A stretch of DNA of 64,000 bases from Pseudothauera nasutitermitis (GCF_004801295.1 NZ_SSOC01000006.1:62001-126000); one strand, 5' to 3'. Counted from the stretch's first letter, positions 1 to 7,886 are shown. The notes: a model not told the origin generated them from the sequence alone. Program-made: numbers and translations.

Positions 1-556
1 GGCTGTCGATGCTGGCGGTGTAGACCTCCACGTCCGGGTGGCGCTCCTGCATCAGGCGGATGCCCTCCGGCGCGGCCACCAGCACCAGCGCGCGGATCTG
101 CGTGCAGCCCTTGCGCTTGAGCATGTCGCAGGTGGCGGCCAGCGAGCCGCCGGTGGCCAGCATGGGGTCGATGATCAGCGCCATGCGTTCGCCCAGGTCG
201 CCGACGAACTTCTCGAAGTACGGCGCCGGTTGCAGGGTTTCCTCGTTGCGCGCGATGCCCACCACGCTCACCTTGGCGCTGGGGATCATGTCCAGCACGC
301 CGTCCAGCATGCCCAGCCCGGCGCGCAGGATGGGCACCACGGTGACCTTCTTGCCCTTGATCTGTTCGATGTCCACCGGCCCAGCCCAGCCCTGGATGGC
401 GACGGTTTCCAGGGGGAAGTCCTTGCACGCCTCGTAGGCCAGCAGGCGGGCCAGTTCCGCGGTGAGTTCGCGGAATTTCTTGGTGCTGATGTCGGCTTCG
501 CGCATCAAACCGATCTTGTGGCGGACGAGCGGGTGGGAGATTTGCTGGATGGGCAT
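1..556 (-). CDS. upp: Uracil phosphoribosyltransferase, C-terminus cut by window edge
   Basis: Converts uracil and PRPP to UMP in pyrimidine salvage, in the cytoplasm. The reverse strand reads [19 protein letters not shown] from the ATG at 556, the usual UPRT opening. Later come [20 protein letters not shown], the [11 protein letters not shown] stretch, and [11 protein letters not shown], the PRPP-binding segment. About 185 of the roughly 209 residues expected are present, so only the extreme C-terminus is missing beyond base 1. It is divergent from the purine-type phosphoribosyltransferase gene at 719, with about 160 bp between the two starts that must hold both promoters. Identity is secure because the motifs match the family throughout. 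Confidence 0.95.
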   Translation of the reverse strand, partial: MPIQQISHPLVRHKIGLMREADISTKKFRELTAELARLLAYEACKDFPLETVAIQGWAGPVDIEQIKGKKVTVVPILRAGLGMLDGVLDMIPSAKVSVVGIARNEETLQPAPYFEKFVGDLGERMALIIDPMLATGGSLAATCDMLKRKGCTQIRALVLVAAPEGIRLMQERHPDVEVYTASIDS

Positions 557-718
557 GGCGCGCTTCGCTGGATTTCGACGCGCGCCAGTGTACTACCGCG
601 CGACCCGCCATAGGCAGGCTCTTCGGCTGATCGTTCGCCTTTCACAGGTAGCCGGCGCATGGGCGCCATCCGGGCTAAAATCCGCCCACGCAAAACCACG
701 CCGGCCGGAGGGCGTTTC

Positions 719-1276
719 ATGAATATCGACCTGCAGGAAATCATCCATGCGCGCGAAGAGGCCGACTGCCTCGCCGACGCACCCGCCGTGGAGGCTGCGC
801 TGGATCGCATGGCCGAAGAGATCACCGCGCGGCTGCAGCACAGCAACCCGCTAGTCTACACGGTGATGAACGGCGGGCTGATTTTCGCCGGGCGCCTCCT
901 GCCGCGCCTGCCCTTCCCGCTGGAAACCGCCTACCTGCACGCCACGCGTTACGGCCTGTCCACGCACGGCACGCTGCTCGACTGGCGCGTGCGCCCGACC
1001 CAGGACCTGCGCGGGCGCAGCGTGCTGGTGCTCGACGACATCCTCGACGAAGGCCATACCCTGGCCGCCGTCCTCGACCATCTGCGCGGCGAGGGCGCCA
1101 GGGAAGTGCTGTCCGCCGTGCTGGTGCACAAGCAGCATGAGCGCAAGGCCTTCCCCGGCATGCGCGCCGATTTCACCGGACTCGACATCGCCGACCGCTA
1201 TCTCTTCGGCTGCGGCATGGACTACAAGGGCTACTGGCGCAATGCGCCGGGCATCTACGCGGTCAAAGGACTGTAA
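719..1276 (+). CDS. Hypoxanthine-guanine phosphoribosyltransferase family protein
   Basis: A 185-residue PRTase for purine salvage, probably hypoxanthine or guanine plus PRPP to the nucleotide. The PRPP loop is VLVLDDILDEGHTLAAVLDH, with the two acidic residues and the following small-residue loop expected of type I PRTases. An HKQHERK stretch and DYKGYWRNAPGIYAV lie near the C-terminus, where HPRTs bind the base. The start at 719 is chosen because CCGGAGGG sits about 8 bases upstream; an upstream in-frame ATG at 659 has no such site. It is divergent to upp, a common salvage pairing. The exact base preference cannot be read from sequence. Confidence 0.9.
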   Translation: MNIDLQEIIHAREEADCLADAPAVEAALDRMAEEITARLQHSNPLVYTVMNGGLIFAGRLLPRLPFPLETAYLHATRYGLSTHGTLLDWRVRPTQDLRGRSVLVLDDILDEGHTLAAVLDHLRGEGAREVLSAVLVHKQHERKAFPGMRADFTGLDIADRYLFGCGMDYKGYWRNAPGIYAVKGL

Positions 1277-1294
1277 ATCGCCAGGGAGATCCGC

Positions 1295-1630
1295 ATGCTG
1301 ATCGTATTCAAATCCGACGCCGCCGCCGACGTCATCATGTTCGGCGATGCCGCCAGGCCGCTCATCGCCGCCATGGGCAAGGATCCGGACGACGCCAAGG
1401 GCATCGTCACCGTGGAGCAGCTGCCGGGCGCCATCGCCCGCTTGCAGGCGCTGATCGAAGAAGAAAAGGCGCGCGCCGCCGCCAGCGCCGAGGAAGACGA
1501 AGAAGCCGCGCGCGAAGCCGGCCGCAGCGGCATGGCCGCCCCGGTCAATCTCGCCCAGCGCGCCTGGCCGCTACTCGACATGCTGCAATATTCGGCGAAG
1601 GAAGGCGTGCCGGTGGTTTGGGGGGTGTAG
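1295..1630 (+). CDS. DUF1840 family protein
   Basis: A 111-residue acidic protein that opens MLIVFKSDAAADVIMFGDAA and has a helical, Glu/Ala-rich middle (around residues 53-75). Both are typical of the DUF1840 family, found mainly in betaproteobacteria and without a known function. GGGAGATCC upstream of the ATG supplies the ribosome site. It starts 18 bp after the phosphoribosyltransferase gene and is probably co-transcribed with it. No signal peptide or membrane segment is visible. Confidence 0.8.
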   Translation: MLIVFKSDAAADVIMFGDAARPLIAAMGKDPDDAKGIVTVEQLPGAIARLQALIEEEKARAAASAEEDEEAAREAGRSGMAAPVNLAQRAWPLLDMLQYSAKEGVPVVWGV

Positions 1631-1685
1631 CGGCCGGTTGTCCGCCGCGCGGGCGCGGAATGGCCCGCATACGTTAGCCCACCGC

Positions 1686-1695
1686 ATCGCTGTGG
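1686..1695 (+). promoter_or_regulatory. Motif shared by the cas1 and csy1 upstream regions
   Basis: ATCGCTGTGG lies 36 bp before the cas1 start. The same ten bases recur at 6449-6458, 51 bp before csy1, where they form one arm of a palindrome. Here they are followed by GAATAAT, which could serve as a -10 box. A shared regulator site or promoter element is an inference from this repetition alone. Confidence 0.35.
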
Positions 1696-1731
1696 AATAA
1701 TGCCGGCTCACTTCCTTGCGGGGCGGACGGC

Positions 1732-2709
1732 ATGGATTCGCTTACCTCCACGGATCTGAAAACGATCCTCCACTCCAAGCGGGCCAATCTGTACTACCTG
1801 GAGCATTGCCGGGTACTGGTCAACGGCGGGCGGGTCGAGTACGTCACCGACGAGGGGCGCCAGTCGCTGTACTGGAACATCCCCATCGCCAATACCACGA
1901 CCGTTCTGCTGGGCACGGGCACCTCCATTACCCAGGCGGCCATGCGCGAACTGGCCAAGGCCGGCGTGCTGGTCGGCTTCTGCGGCGGCGGGGGAACGCC
2001 GCTGTTCTCGGCCAACGAAGTGGATTTCGCGGTGGCCTGGTTTTCGCCGCAAAGCGAGTACCGGCCCACCGAATATCTGCAAGACTGGGTGCGCTTCTGG
2101 TTCGACGAGAGCCTGCGCCTGCGGGCCGCCAAATCCATCCAGTTGGCGCGCCTCGACCGCATTGCCGGCCACTGGACGAATAACCGGGCACTCGCCGATG
2201 CCGGATTCAGCGTCGCGAGCGGGCGCTTGCAGGCCGCGCTGGAGTCTTCCCGCCGGGCCATCATCGGGGCGCCGGACAATACGGCGCTGCTTACCGAGGA
2301 AGCCCGCCTCACCAAGACGCTGTTCAAGCTGGCCTGCGATGCCACCGATTACGGCGATTTCACCCGCGCGAAAGGCGGCAGCGGCGGCGATCCGGCGAAC
2401 CGCTTCCTCGACCACGGCAACTACCTCGCCTACGGCCTCGGGGCCACCGCCACCTGGGTGCTCGGCCTGCCCCACGGCCTCGCGGTACTGCACGGCAAGA
2501 CGCGGCGTGGCGGCCTGGTCTTCGACGTGGCCGATCTGGTCAAGGACGCGGTGATCCTGCCGCAGGCTTTCGTTTCGGCCATGCGTGGAGACAGCGAGCA
2601 GGAATTCCGCGAAGCCTGCATCGAAACGCTCGTACAGAGCGAAGCCCTCGATTTCATGATCGACACGCTCAAGGCGGTCGCCACCGGAACCGGGAAACCC
2701 GCCGCATGA
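1732..2709 (+). CDS. cas1: CRISPR-associated endonuclease Cas1, subtype I-F
   Basis: Integrase of spacer acquisition; in I-F systems it works in a complex with Cas2-3. The protein is 325 residues long, the usual I-F size. The metal-binding residues fall at Glu190 (LLTEEARLTK), His254 (AVLHGKTRRGG) and Asp268 (FDVADLVKD), the same numbering as Pseudomonas aeruginosa Cas1. The ATG at 1732 is the first start of the frame and gives the N-terminus MDSLTSTDLKTILHSKRANL. Its stop overlaps the start of cas2-3 by four bases (ATGA), so the two are translationally coupled. It appears intact, which fits the long array downstream. Confidence 0.97.
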   Translation: MDSLTSTDLKTILHSKRANLYYLEHCRVLVNGGRVEYVTDEGRQSLYWNIPIANTTTVLLGTGTSITQAAMRELAKAGVLVGFCGGGGTPLFSANEVDFAVAWFSPQSEYRPTEYLQDWVRFWFDESLRLRAAKSIQLARLDRIAGHWTNNRALADAGFSVASGRLQAALESSRRAIIGAPDNTALLTEEARLTKTLFKLACDATDYGDFTRAKGGSGGDPANRFLDHGNYLAYGLGATATWVLGLPHGLAVLHGKTRRGGLVFDVADLVKDAVILPQAFVSAMRGDSEQEFREACIETLVQSEALDFMIDTLKAVATGTGKPAA

Positions 2710-5700
2710 ACGTGCTGCTGATTTCCCAGTGCACCAAGAATGCGCTCACCGAAACCCGCCGCATCCTCGATCAGTTCGCCGAACGTCGCGGCGACCGGAC
2801 CTGGCAGACCCCGATCACCCAGGCCGGGCTCGACACCCTGCGCCGCCTGCTGCGCAAGAGCGCCCGCAAGAACACCGCGGTGGCCTGCCACTGGATACGC
2901 GGCAAGGACCACAGCGAACTGCTGTGGATCGTCGGCGACGCGCGCCAGTTCAACGAACGCGGCGCCACGCCGACCAACGCCACCCGCCGCAACATATTGC
3001 GCCAGGGAGACGAAAACGACTGGCACACCGGCGAGGACATTCAACTGCTGGCGCAGATGGCCGCGCTGCTGCATGACCTGGGCAAAGCCAGCGTGGCCTT
3101 CCAGGAGCGCCTGCGCGGGCAGTTGCAGGCCAGGAACCTGTTCCGGCACGAATGGGTTTCCCTGCGGCTGTTCCTGGCCTTCGTCGGCACGGACGACGAC
3201 GCAAACTGGCTGCGACGGCTGGCCGAGCCGGACGAGGCGGACAACGTTAGTTGGCTCGCGCCCGGGCGTTACCTGCGCGACGGGCTGGATTCCGATGCGC
3301 CGCCGCCCTTCAAAAACCTGCCGCCACTGGCCGCCGCCATCGGCTGGCTGATCCTGACCCATCATCGCCTGCCGGTGCTGCCTGTGCACGATGCCCTCAG
3401 CGGGCAGCAGGCGCCCCTCGGCAGGAAGTCCCCGACCTTCAATCCGGCGCACCTCCCCCATCTGCTCGATGCGGTCGCACACGACTGGAACGAGATCCGG
3501 CAACCTGCAACGGCCGCAGAAGCAGAAGCCTACTGGCGTTTCGCCGAGCAGTTGCCCGTGCTGCTCCCGAAATGGCGCACCCGGGCCACCAGGCTGGCCA
3601 CCCGCCTGCGGGCCTTGCTCGGCAAGGCGGGCAAGGGGGCTTGGCTGGACAACCCCTACGTCATGCATCTGGCGCGGCTGAGCCTGATGCTGGCCGACCA
3701 TCATTACTCCGCGCTGCCGCCTCACTCCAACGAACGAATGAAAGGGGACGCCGGCTATCGCCTGTATGCGAACACCGACAAAGACGGCAGGCTGAAACAG
3801 GCGCTGGACGAACACTTGCTCGGCGTCGCCCGGCTGGCCGGCAGTGTCGCCCATGGCCTGCCCGGCTTCGAGCGCCACCTGCCGCGCCTGGCACGGCATC
3901 GGGGGTTGCAGAAGCGCAGCGCCGACCCGCGCTTTCGCTGGCAGGACAAGGCGGCCGATGCGGCCGGGGCGCTGCGTGCAGCGGCACAAACCCATGGCGC
4001 CTTCATCATCAACATGGCGTCCACCGGCTGCGGCAAGACGCTCGCCAACGCCCGCATCCTTCATGCCCTGGCCGATCCCCGGCAAGGCATGCGCGCCACC
4101 TTCGCCCTGGGTCTGCGTACGCTGACCCTGCAAACCGGGCGCAGCTACCGCAAGGATCTGCACCTGGACGAGGACGAGTTGGCCATCCGTGTCGGCGGCA
4201 GCGCCAGTCGCGCGCTGTTCGAGTATTACGAGCAACAGGCCGAAGCCCACGGCTCGGCTTCCACGCAGGCGCTGATCGAGGAGGACGGCCATGTCCTCTA
4301 CGAAGGGCAGTCCGAAGGCCACGGCCTGCTTTCCCGGGTGATGGCGGACGAGCGCATCCGTGCGCTGCTGGCGGCCCCGATGCTGGTGTGCACCGTCGAC
4401 CACCTGACGCCGGCCACCGAGGCGCAGCGCGCCGGGCGCCAGATCGCGCCCATGCTGCGGCTGATGAGCAGCGATCTGGTACTCGACGAATTGGACGATT
4501 TCGACCTTGCCGACCTCCCGGCGCTGACCCGCCTGGTGTACTGGGCTGGCCTGCTCGGCAGCCGCGTGCTGCTGTCTTCGGCCACCCTGCCGCCGTCGCT
4601 GGTCGACGGCCTGTTCCAGGCCTACCGCGCCGGCCGTATCCACCATCAACGCAACCGTGGTCCGCATGGCGGAGGGGAACGGGCCTCGGGCATCGCCTGC
4701 CTGTGGGCGGACGAGTTCGGGGTACACACCGCTTGCTGCGGTGACGCCCCGGCCCATGCCCGGGAACACCAGGATTTCGTGCGCCGCCGCGTGGCGGCGC
4801 TCGATCGCGCCGTCGCGCGGGACGGCCCCAGGCGTTGCGGCGAACTGCTGCCGCTGCGCATCGAGGCGAAGCAGGAGCAGGCCGTGCGCCGCGCCTTTGC
4901 CGCCGAACTGCGCGCAGCCATCCTCCAGGCCCACGACCGTCATGCCGAAACCTGCCCGCGCAGCGGCAAGCGGGTCAGCTTTGGCTTGGTGCGCATGGCC
5001 AACATCGAGCCCCTGTTCGATGTCGCGCAGGAACTGCTGCGCCTGGGCGCGCCGGAGGATTACCGTATCCACCTGTGCGTCTACCATGCGCGCTTTCCCA
5101 TGCTGCAACGCTCGGCCATCGAGCGCCGGCTGGATGCCTGCCTCGATCGCCGCGACCCCGCTGCCGTCTACCAGCGGGCGGACATCCGTCAGGCCATCGA
5201 CGCCACTACGGAACCCAACCACCTGTTCGTCGTCCTCGCTTCGCCGGTCTGCGAGGTGGGCCGCGACTGGGACGCCGACTGGGCGGTGGCCGAACCCTCG
5301 TCGATGCGCGCGCTCATCCAGCTTGCCGGCCGCGTCCAGCGCCATCGCAACCAACCCTGCCAAACGCCCAACATCCTCATCTTCGATACCAATCTGCGCC
5401 ACTTTTCAACGGACCGGGGGCGCGATGGACACCCGCTGGCCGCCTTCGTGCGCCCCGGCTTCGAGGATGAGCGTGGTCTGGCCGACACGCCGTTCCGCCT
5501 GGCCAGCCACCGCCTCGGCGCCCTGCTGCGCGAGGAGGAATACCGGACGATCACCGCCCGCCCGCGCATCCAGCCGCGTCCGCAGCAGGACTGGCAGCCC
5601 AAGCGCAGCCTGGTCGATCTGGAGCACGCCCGACTGGCCGCGCAAATGCAACCGAAACCGCGCGATGTGCAAAGCCAGCCCACGCCCCGTGGCGTCAAAC

Positions 5701-6119
5701 CCCGGCATTTCGACCTGGATGCCGCCTGCGCCTGGCAGTTTCCCCGTGCCGCGCTGACCTGGGCGCTGCCGCAGCAACAGGCCTTCCGCGACGACCCGAC
5801 CCCCAGCTGTGAACTGCTGTTCCTGCCCGACGAGGACGAAGCGCGCCTGCTGCTGCACGCCATCCACGAGGAAGCCCGACACGGCAAACCAGCGATCTAC
5901 ACCAGCGCCGAAAGCCGCATCGAGCGCCTGCAACTGGCCTTCGGGCCGCGCATCGGCGCGTGGGGTGAGGACGATCTGATGGATTTGCTGCACGAGCAGG
6001 CCGAAGCGCGCGACCTGCCGCTGCGGCGCTGCGCGGAGCGTTTTACCACGGTCAGCGTGCCGGACAGTGCGCAGGGTTGGCGGTATCACCCGTTTTTGGG
6101 GTTTGGAAAGAAAAAGTAG
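2706..6119 (+). CDS. cas3: Cas2-Cas3 fusion helicase-nuclease, subtype I-F
   Basis: Recruited by the Csy complex to degrade target DNA, and partner of Cas1 in adaptation. The 1137 residues contain, in order, an N-terminal Cas2-like domain (about 1-95, opening MNVLLISQCTKNALTETRRI), an HD nuclease with HDLGKA at residues 123-128, and a superfamily 2 helicase. The helicase has Walker A STGCGKT (Lys444), motif II DELD (594-597) and SSATLP near 623. A C-terminal domain with EVGRDWDADWAV and QLAGRVQRH follows (helicase motifs V and VI). All catalytic motifs are present and the reading frame is open throughout. It is coupled to cas1 by a four-base overlap. A perfect palindrome starts one base after its stop. 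Confidence 0.97.
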   Translation: MNVLLISQCTKNALTETRRILDQFAERRGDRTWQTPITQAGLDTLRRLLRKSARKNTAVACHWIRGKDHSELLWIVGDARQFNERGATPTNATRRNILRQGDENDWHTGEDIQLLAQMAALLHDLGKASVAFQERLRGQLQARNLFRHEWVSLRLFLAFVGTDDDANWLRRLAEPDEADNVSWLAPGRYLRDGLDSDAPPPFKNLPPLAAAIGWLILTHHRLPVLPVHDALSGQQAPLGRKSPTFNPAHLPHLLDAVAHDWNEIRQPATAAEAEAYWRFAEQLPVLLPKWRTRATRLATRLRALLGKAGKGAWLDNPYVMHLARLSLMLADHHYSALPPHSNERMKGDAGYRLYANTDKDGRLKQALDEHLLGVARLAGSVAHGLPGFERHLPRLARHRGLQKRSADPRFRWQDKAADAAGALRAAAQTHGAFIINMASTGCGKTLANARILHALADPRQGMRATFALGLRTLTLQTGRSYRKDLHLDEDELAIRVGGSASRALFEYYEQQAEAHGSASTQALIEEDGHVLYEGQSEGHGLLSRVMADERIRALLAAPMLVCTVDHLTPATEAQRAGRQIAPMLRLMSSDLVLDELDDFDLADLPALTRLVYWAGLLGSRVLLSSATLPPSLVDGLFQAYRAGRIHHQRNRGPHGGGERASGIACLWADEFGVHTACCGDAPAHAREHQDFVRRRVAALDRAVARDGPRRCGELLPLRIEAKQEQAVRRAFAAELRAAILQAHDRHAETCPRSGKRVSFGLVRMANIEPLFDVAQELLRLGAPEDYRIHLCVYHARFPMLQRSAIERRLDACLDRRDPAAVYQRADIRQAIDATTEPNHLFVVLASPVCEVGRDWDADWAVAEPSSMRALIQLAGRVQRHRNQPCQTPNILIFDTNLRHFSTDRGRDGHPLAAFVRPGFEDERGLADTPFRLASHRLGALLREEEYRTITARPRIQPRPQQDWQPKRSLVDLEHARLAAQMQPKPRDVQSQPTPRGVKPRHFDLDAACAWQFPRAALTWALPQQQAFRDDPTPSCELLFLPDEDEARLLLHAIHEEARHGKPAIYTSAESRIERLQLAFGPRIGAWGEDDLMDLLHEQAEARDLPLRRCAERFTTVSVPDSAQGWRYHPFLGFGKKK

Positions 6120-6120
6120 A

Positions 6121-6142
6121 GCCGGGTAGATATCTACCCGGC
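6121..6142. repeat. Perfect 22-nt palindrome after cas2-3
   Basis: The arms GCCGGGTAG and CTACCCGGC flank ATAT, giving a 9-bp stem one base after the cas2-3 stop. No run of T follows, so it is not a classical intrinsic terminator. It could protect the mRNA 3' end, pause transcription or bind a dimeric regulator. Confidence 0.5.
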
Positions 6143-6148
6143 CCAAGG

Positions 6149-6203
6149 CTGCCTGTTCGGCAGTTAAGTTGGCGAACGCCTGCTACGCCTAGATTTCCTG
6201 AGC
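6149..6203 (+). ncRNA. Degenerate I-F repeat hairpin plus pseudo-spacer (candidate CreA or mini-CRISPR)
   Basis: CTGCC-TGTTC-GGCAG (6149-6163) keeps exactly the 5-bp stem and five-base loop that Cas6f recognises in the array repeat (CTGCC-GTGCA-GGCAG). TTAAG follows, where the repeat has CTAAG. The loop and the flanks have diverged. Taking an eight-base handle (6164-6171), bases 6172-6203 form a 32-nt pseudo-spacer. Part of it recurs 71 bp downstream (6245-6265, 18 of 21 identical). Solitary degenerate repeats between cas genes are known as CreA-type antitoxin RNAs or autoregulatory crRNAs. The assignment here is inference from position and structure. The 390-bp gap between cas2-3 and csy1 (6120-6509) holds this and the next entries and no ordinary gene. 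Confidence 0.55.
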
Positions 6204-6244
6204 TATTTGTGCAATAGTGGATTCACCATTTAAGCAGACGAGCA

Positions 6245-6265
6245 GAATGCCAGCTACGCTTAGAT
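6245..6265 (+). repeat. Imperfect copy of the pseudo-spacer (possible target)
   Basis: These 21 bases match 6174-6194 at 18 positions. Counted from the pseudo-spacer start at 6172, the mismatches fall at positions 1, 2, 6, 10 and 18. Positions 6 and 18 are among those not base-paired in type I effector complexes. The two bases 5' of the putative protospacer are AG, not the CC usual for I-F, which weakens a targeting role. Confidence 0.4.
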
Positions 6266-6359
6266 GGTTAAAACCCCTGCCGGCCGCTGCAACGACTGGC
6301 AGGGGAACAGCAGCAACTCGCCGGGTTGGCCCCGGCCCTACGCACGAAGCATGACGCGC

Positions 6360-6393
6360 AAGGAGGATAGGAATGTGTCTGACCAGCACATGA
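6360..6393 (+). CDS. Six-codon mini-ORF behind a perfect Shine-Dalgarno (candidate CreT)
   Basis: AAGGAGG (6360-6366) stands six bases before the ATG at 6373. The frame then reads Met-Cys-Leu-Thr-Ser-Thr and stops at TGA (6391-6393). TGT and ACA are codons one would expect to be uncommon in such GC-rich DNA. Such a strong ribosome site on so short a frame resembles CreT toxin RNAs, whose mini-ORFs trap a scarce tRNA. A hairpin resembling a terminator follows at 6408. An overlapping 19-codon frame from 6351 lacks a ribosome site. The function is inferred, not shown. Confidence 0.4.
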
Positions 6394-6407
6394 TCTTATT
6401 AGTCGGA

Positions 6408-6425
6408 TGAGGGCAAACACCCTCA
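6408..6425 (+). terminator. Small hairpin, possible terminator of the mini-ORF transcript
   Basis: TGAGGG-CAAACA-CCCTCA forms a 6-bp stem with a six-base loop and is followed by TGTTTACAA, a short T tract. It is weak by intrinsic-terminator standards, but it sits directly after the mini-ORF and before the csy1 promoter region. Confidence 0.4.
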
Positions 6426-6435
6426 TGTTTACAAC

Positions 6436-6462
6436 ATCCCCACAGCGAATCGCTGTGGGGAT
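6436..6462. promoter_or_regulatory. 27-nt perfect inverted repeat upstream of csy1
   Basis: ATCCCCACAGCGA and TCGCTGTGGGGAT are exact 13-base inverted arms around one A. The palindrome ends 47 bp before the csy1 ATG. Its right half, with the central A, contains the ATCGCTGTGG motif also found upstream of cas1. Such symmetry suits an operator for a dimeric regulator of the csy operon. An RNA hairpin in the leader is the alternative. Confidence 0.5.
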
Positions 6463-6509
6463 TCTACAGGCTTGTTTTCCGCCAAGTCGATTGATCAGGA
6501 ATCCTCCAG

Positions 6510-7886
6510 ATGGCCGAGCCACCCAAACGCACTCCCCGTGCCCATACTTTCCAGCAAACCATCGCCGCGTTCATCGCCGAACGCCGAGATGCCAAACTGA
6601 AAGGCCTGAACGAAGAAGCCGCCGTGCAGGTCGCCGCCAAATACGACTACCACGAGTGGCTGACCGACGCCGCGCGGCGGGTCGCGCAGATTCAGGCGGT
6701 GACCCACGTGCTCAAGGCCACCCACCCCGATGCCCGCGGCACCAATCTCCACGTCGTGCCGGACAGTCTGCCCCGGCATGTCGAAGTCGGTACGCATCTA
6801 CTGGGTAGCGACTTCGCCGACGACATCGTCGGCAACGCCGCCGCGCTGGACGTGTACAAATTCCTCAAGCTGGAAGTCGAAGGCCGCCGCCTGCTCGACT
6901 GGCTACAGGCCGACGATGCCGATCTGCTGCGCGCCCTGCATGAGGATGCGGCCACGGCCTGGCAGTGGGCCGCCGCCTTCAAAGGGCTGGTCCGCGAGCC
7001 CGTGGCCCTGGCGTCCCACGGTCTGGCCAAACAGGTCTATTGGTGCGTTTCCGGCGAGCCGGCCGACGATGGTGGCTTTCACCTGCTGCAACCGCTGTTT
7101 TCCAGCAGCCTCGCCCATACCGTGCACCAAGAGATCAACGAGGCGCGCTTCGGCGAGGCCAACAAGGCCGCCCGCCAGGCCCGGCGCGACAAAAAGGCGC
7201 ATGACACGCCCTATCGTGACTACCGCAACCTGGCCGTCCGCAAGCTCGGCGGCACCAAGCCGCAGAACGTCAGCCAGTTGAACAGCGAGCGCGGCGGACT
7301 CAACTACCTGCTGGCCTCCCTGCCGCCGCGCTGGGACCAGGACCGGCCCCGGCAATTCCTGTTCATCGATTCGGCCCTGGCACGTTTCCGCCGCTTCGAA
7401 GGCGTCGGCGAGTTGCTGGAGGCCCTGTTGGCGCTGCTGAAAAGCAATCCTGCGCCGACGCTGGACACCCGCGTCAAGCGCGAACGCATCGAACGCGCCC
7501 TGGGCCAGTCGTTGGCCGCCTTCGGTCTGGCCAGCAGGGAGCTGTTCCAGCCCGGCTGGACGCGCGACCCGGCCTGCCGCCTGCCGCTGTGCGAACAGAT
7601 CTGGCTCGACCCGGAGCGGGCCGAACTGCCGCTGCGCGAAGACGCGGAGCACAGGCTGGAGGACGAAACATTCAACGCGGCACTGGAGTGGAAAGACTGG
7701 CCGGACGAGGTGGCACACCGTTTCGGCAACTGGCTCAACGATATCCTGCGGCACCATGACCTGCCGGTGGGCGATGCCGAACACGCCCATTGGGCACGTC
7801 AGGCGATCATCGATGCCGAATGGCCCGCTCCCATGCAGCGCCGTGCCGTCAGCGGCGACAGGACCCGGGAGGCGACGCATGGCTGA
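6510..7886 (+). CDS. csy1: Csy1 (Cas8f), large subunit of the I-F Cascade
   Basis: Large subunit of the Csy surveillance complex. With Csy2 it caps the crRNA 5' handle and takes part in PAM recognition. The 458-residue product starts MAEPPKRTPRAHTFQQTIAA, and its N-terminal region contains EEAAVQVAAKYDYHEWLTDA, followed by a KATHPDARGTNLHV stretch characteristic of the family. It is slightly longer than the Pseudomonas protein (434). The stop lies inside the start region of csy2, so the reading frames overlap by eight bases. Only AGGA, weakly placed, precedes the ATG. It is the first gene of the csy1-csy2-csy3-cas6f operon. Confidence 0.95.
   Translation: MAEPPKRTPRAHTFQQTIAAFIAERRDAKLKGLNEEAAVQVAAKYDYHEWLTDAARRVAQIQAVTHVLKATHPDARGTNLHVVPDSLPRHVEVGTHLLGSDFADDIVGNAAALDVYKFLKLEVEGRRLLDWLQADDADLLRALHEDAATAWQWAAAFKGLVREPVALASHGLAKQVYWCVSGEPADDGGFHLLQPLFSSSLAHTVHQEINEARFGEANKAARQARRDKKAHDTPYRDYRNLAVRKLGGTKPQNVSQLNSERGGLNYLLASLPPRWDQDRPRQFLFIDSALARFRRFEGVGELLEALLALLKSNPAPTLDTRVKRERIERALGQSLAAFGLASRELFQPGWTRDPACRLPLCEQIWLDPERAELPLREDAEHRLEDETFNAALEWKDWPDEVAHRFGNWLNDILRHHDLPVGDAEHAHWARQAIIDAEWPAPMQRRAVSGDRTREATHG

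Noticed and set aside
2430-5402. A 990-residue open frame antisense to cas2-3
   Set aside because: Low-complexity Arg/Gly/Gln composition typical of the opposite strand of a GC-rich gene. It fully overlaps a gene with clear motifs.
6220-6236. GATTCACC as the start of a closing pseudo-repeat after the pseudo-spacer
   Set aside because: Only six or seven bases resemble the repeat start and no stem follows; the spacing (48 nt) is also wrong.
6274-6305. CCCCTGCC/GGCAGGGG hairpin as a second degenerate CRISPR repeat
   Set aside because: It shares the CTGCC/GGCAG arms but has a 16-base loop and no TAAG handle. Cas6f needs a five-base loop.
6189-6389. A 66-codon leftward frame in the cas2-3/csy1 gap
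   Set aside because: No ribosome site, no recognisable motif, and it runs across several hairpins that explain the region better.
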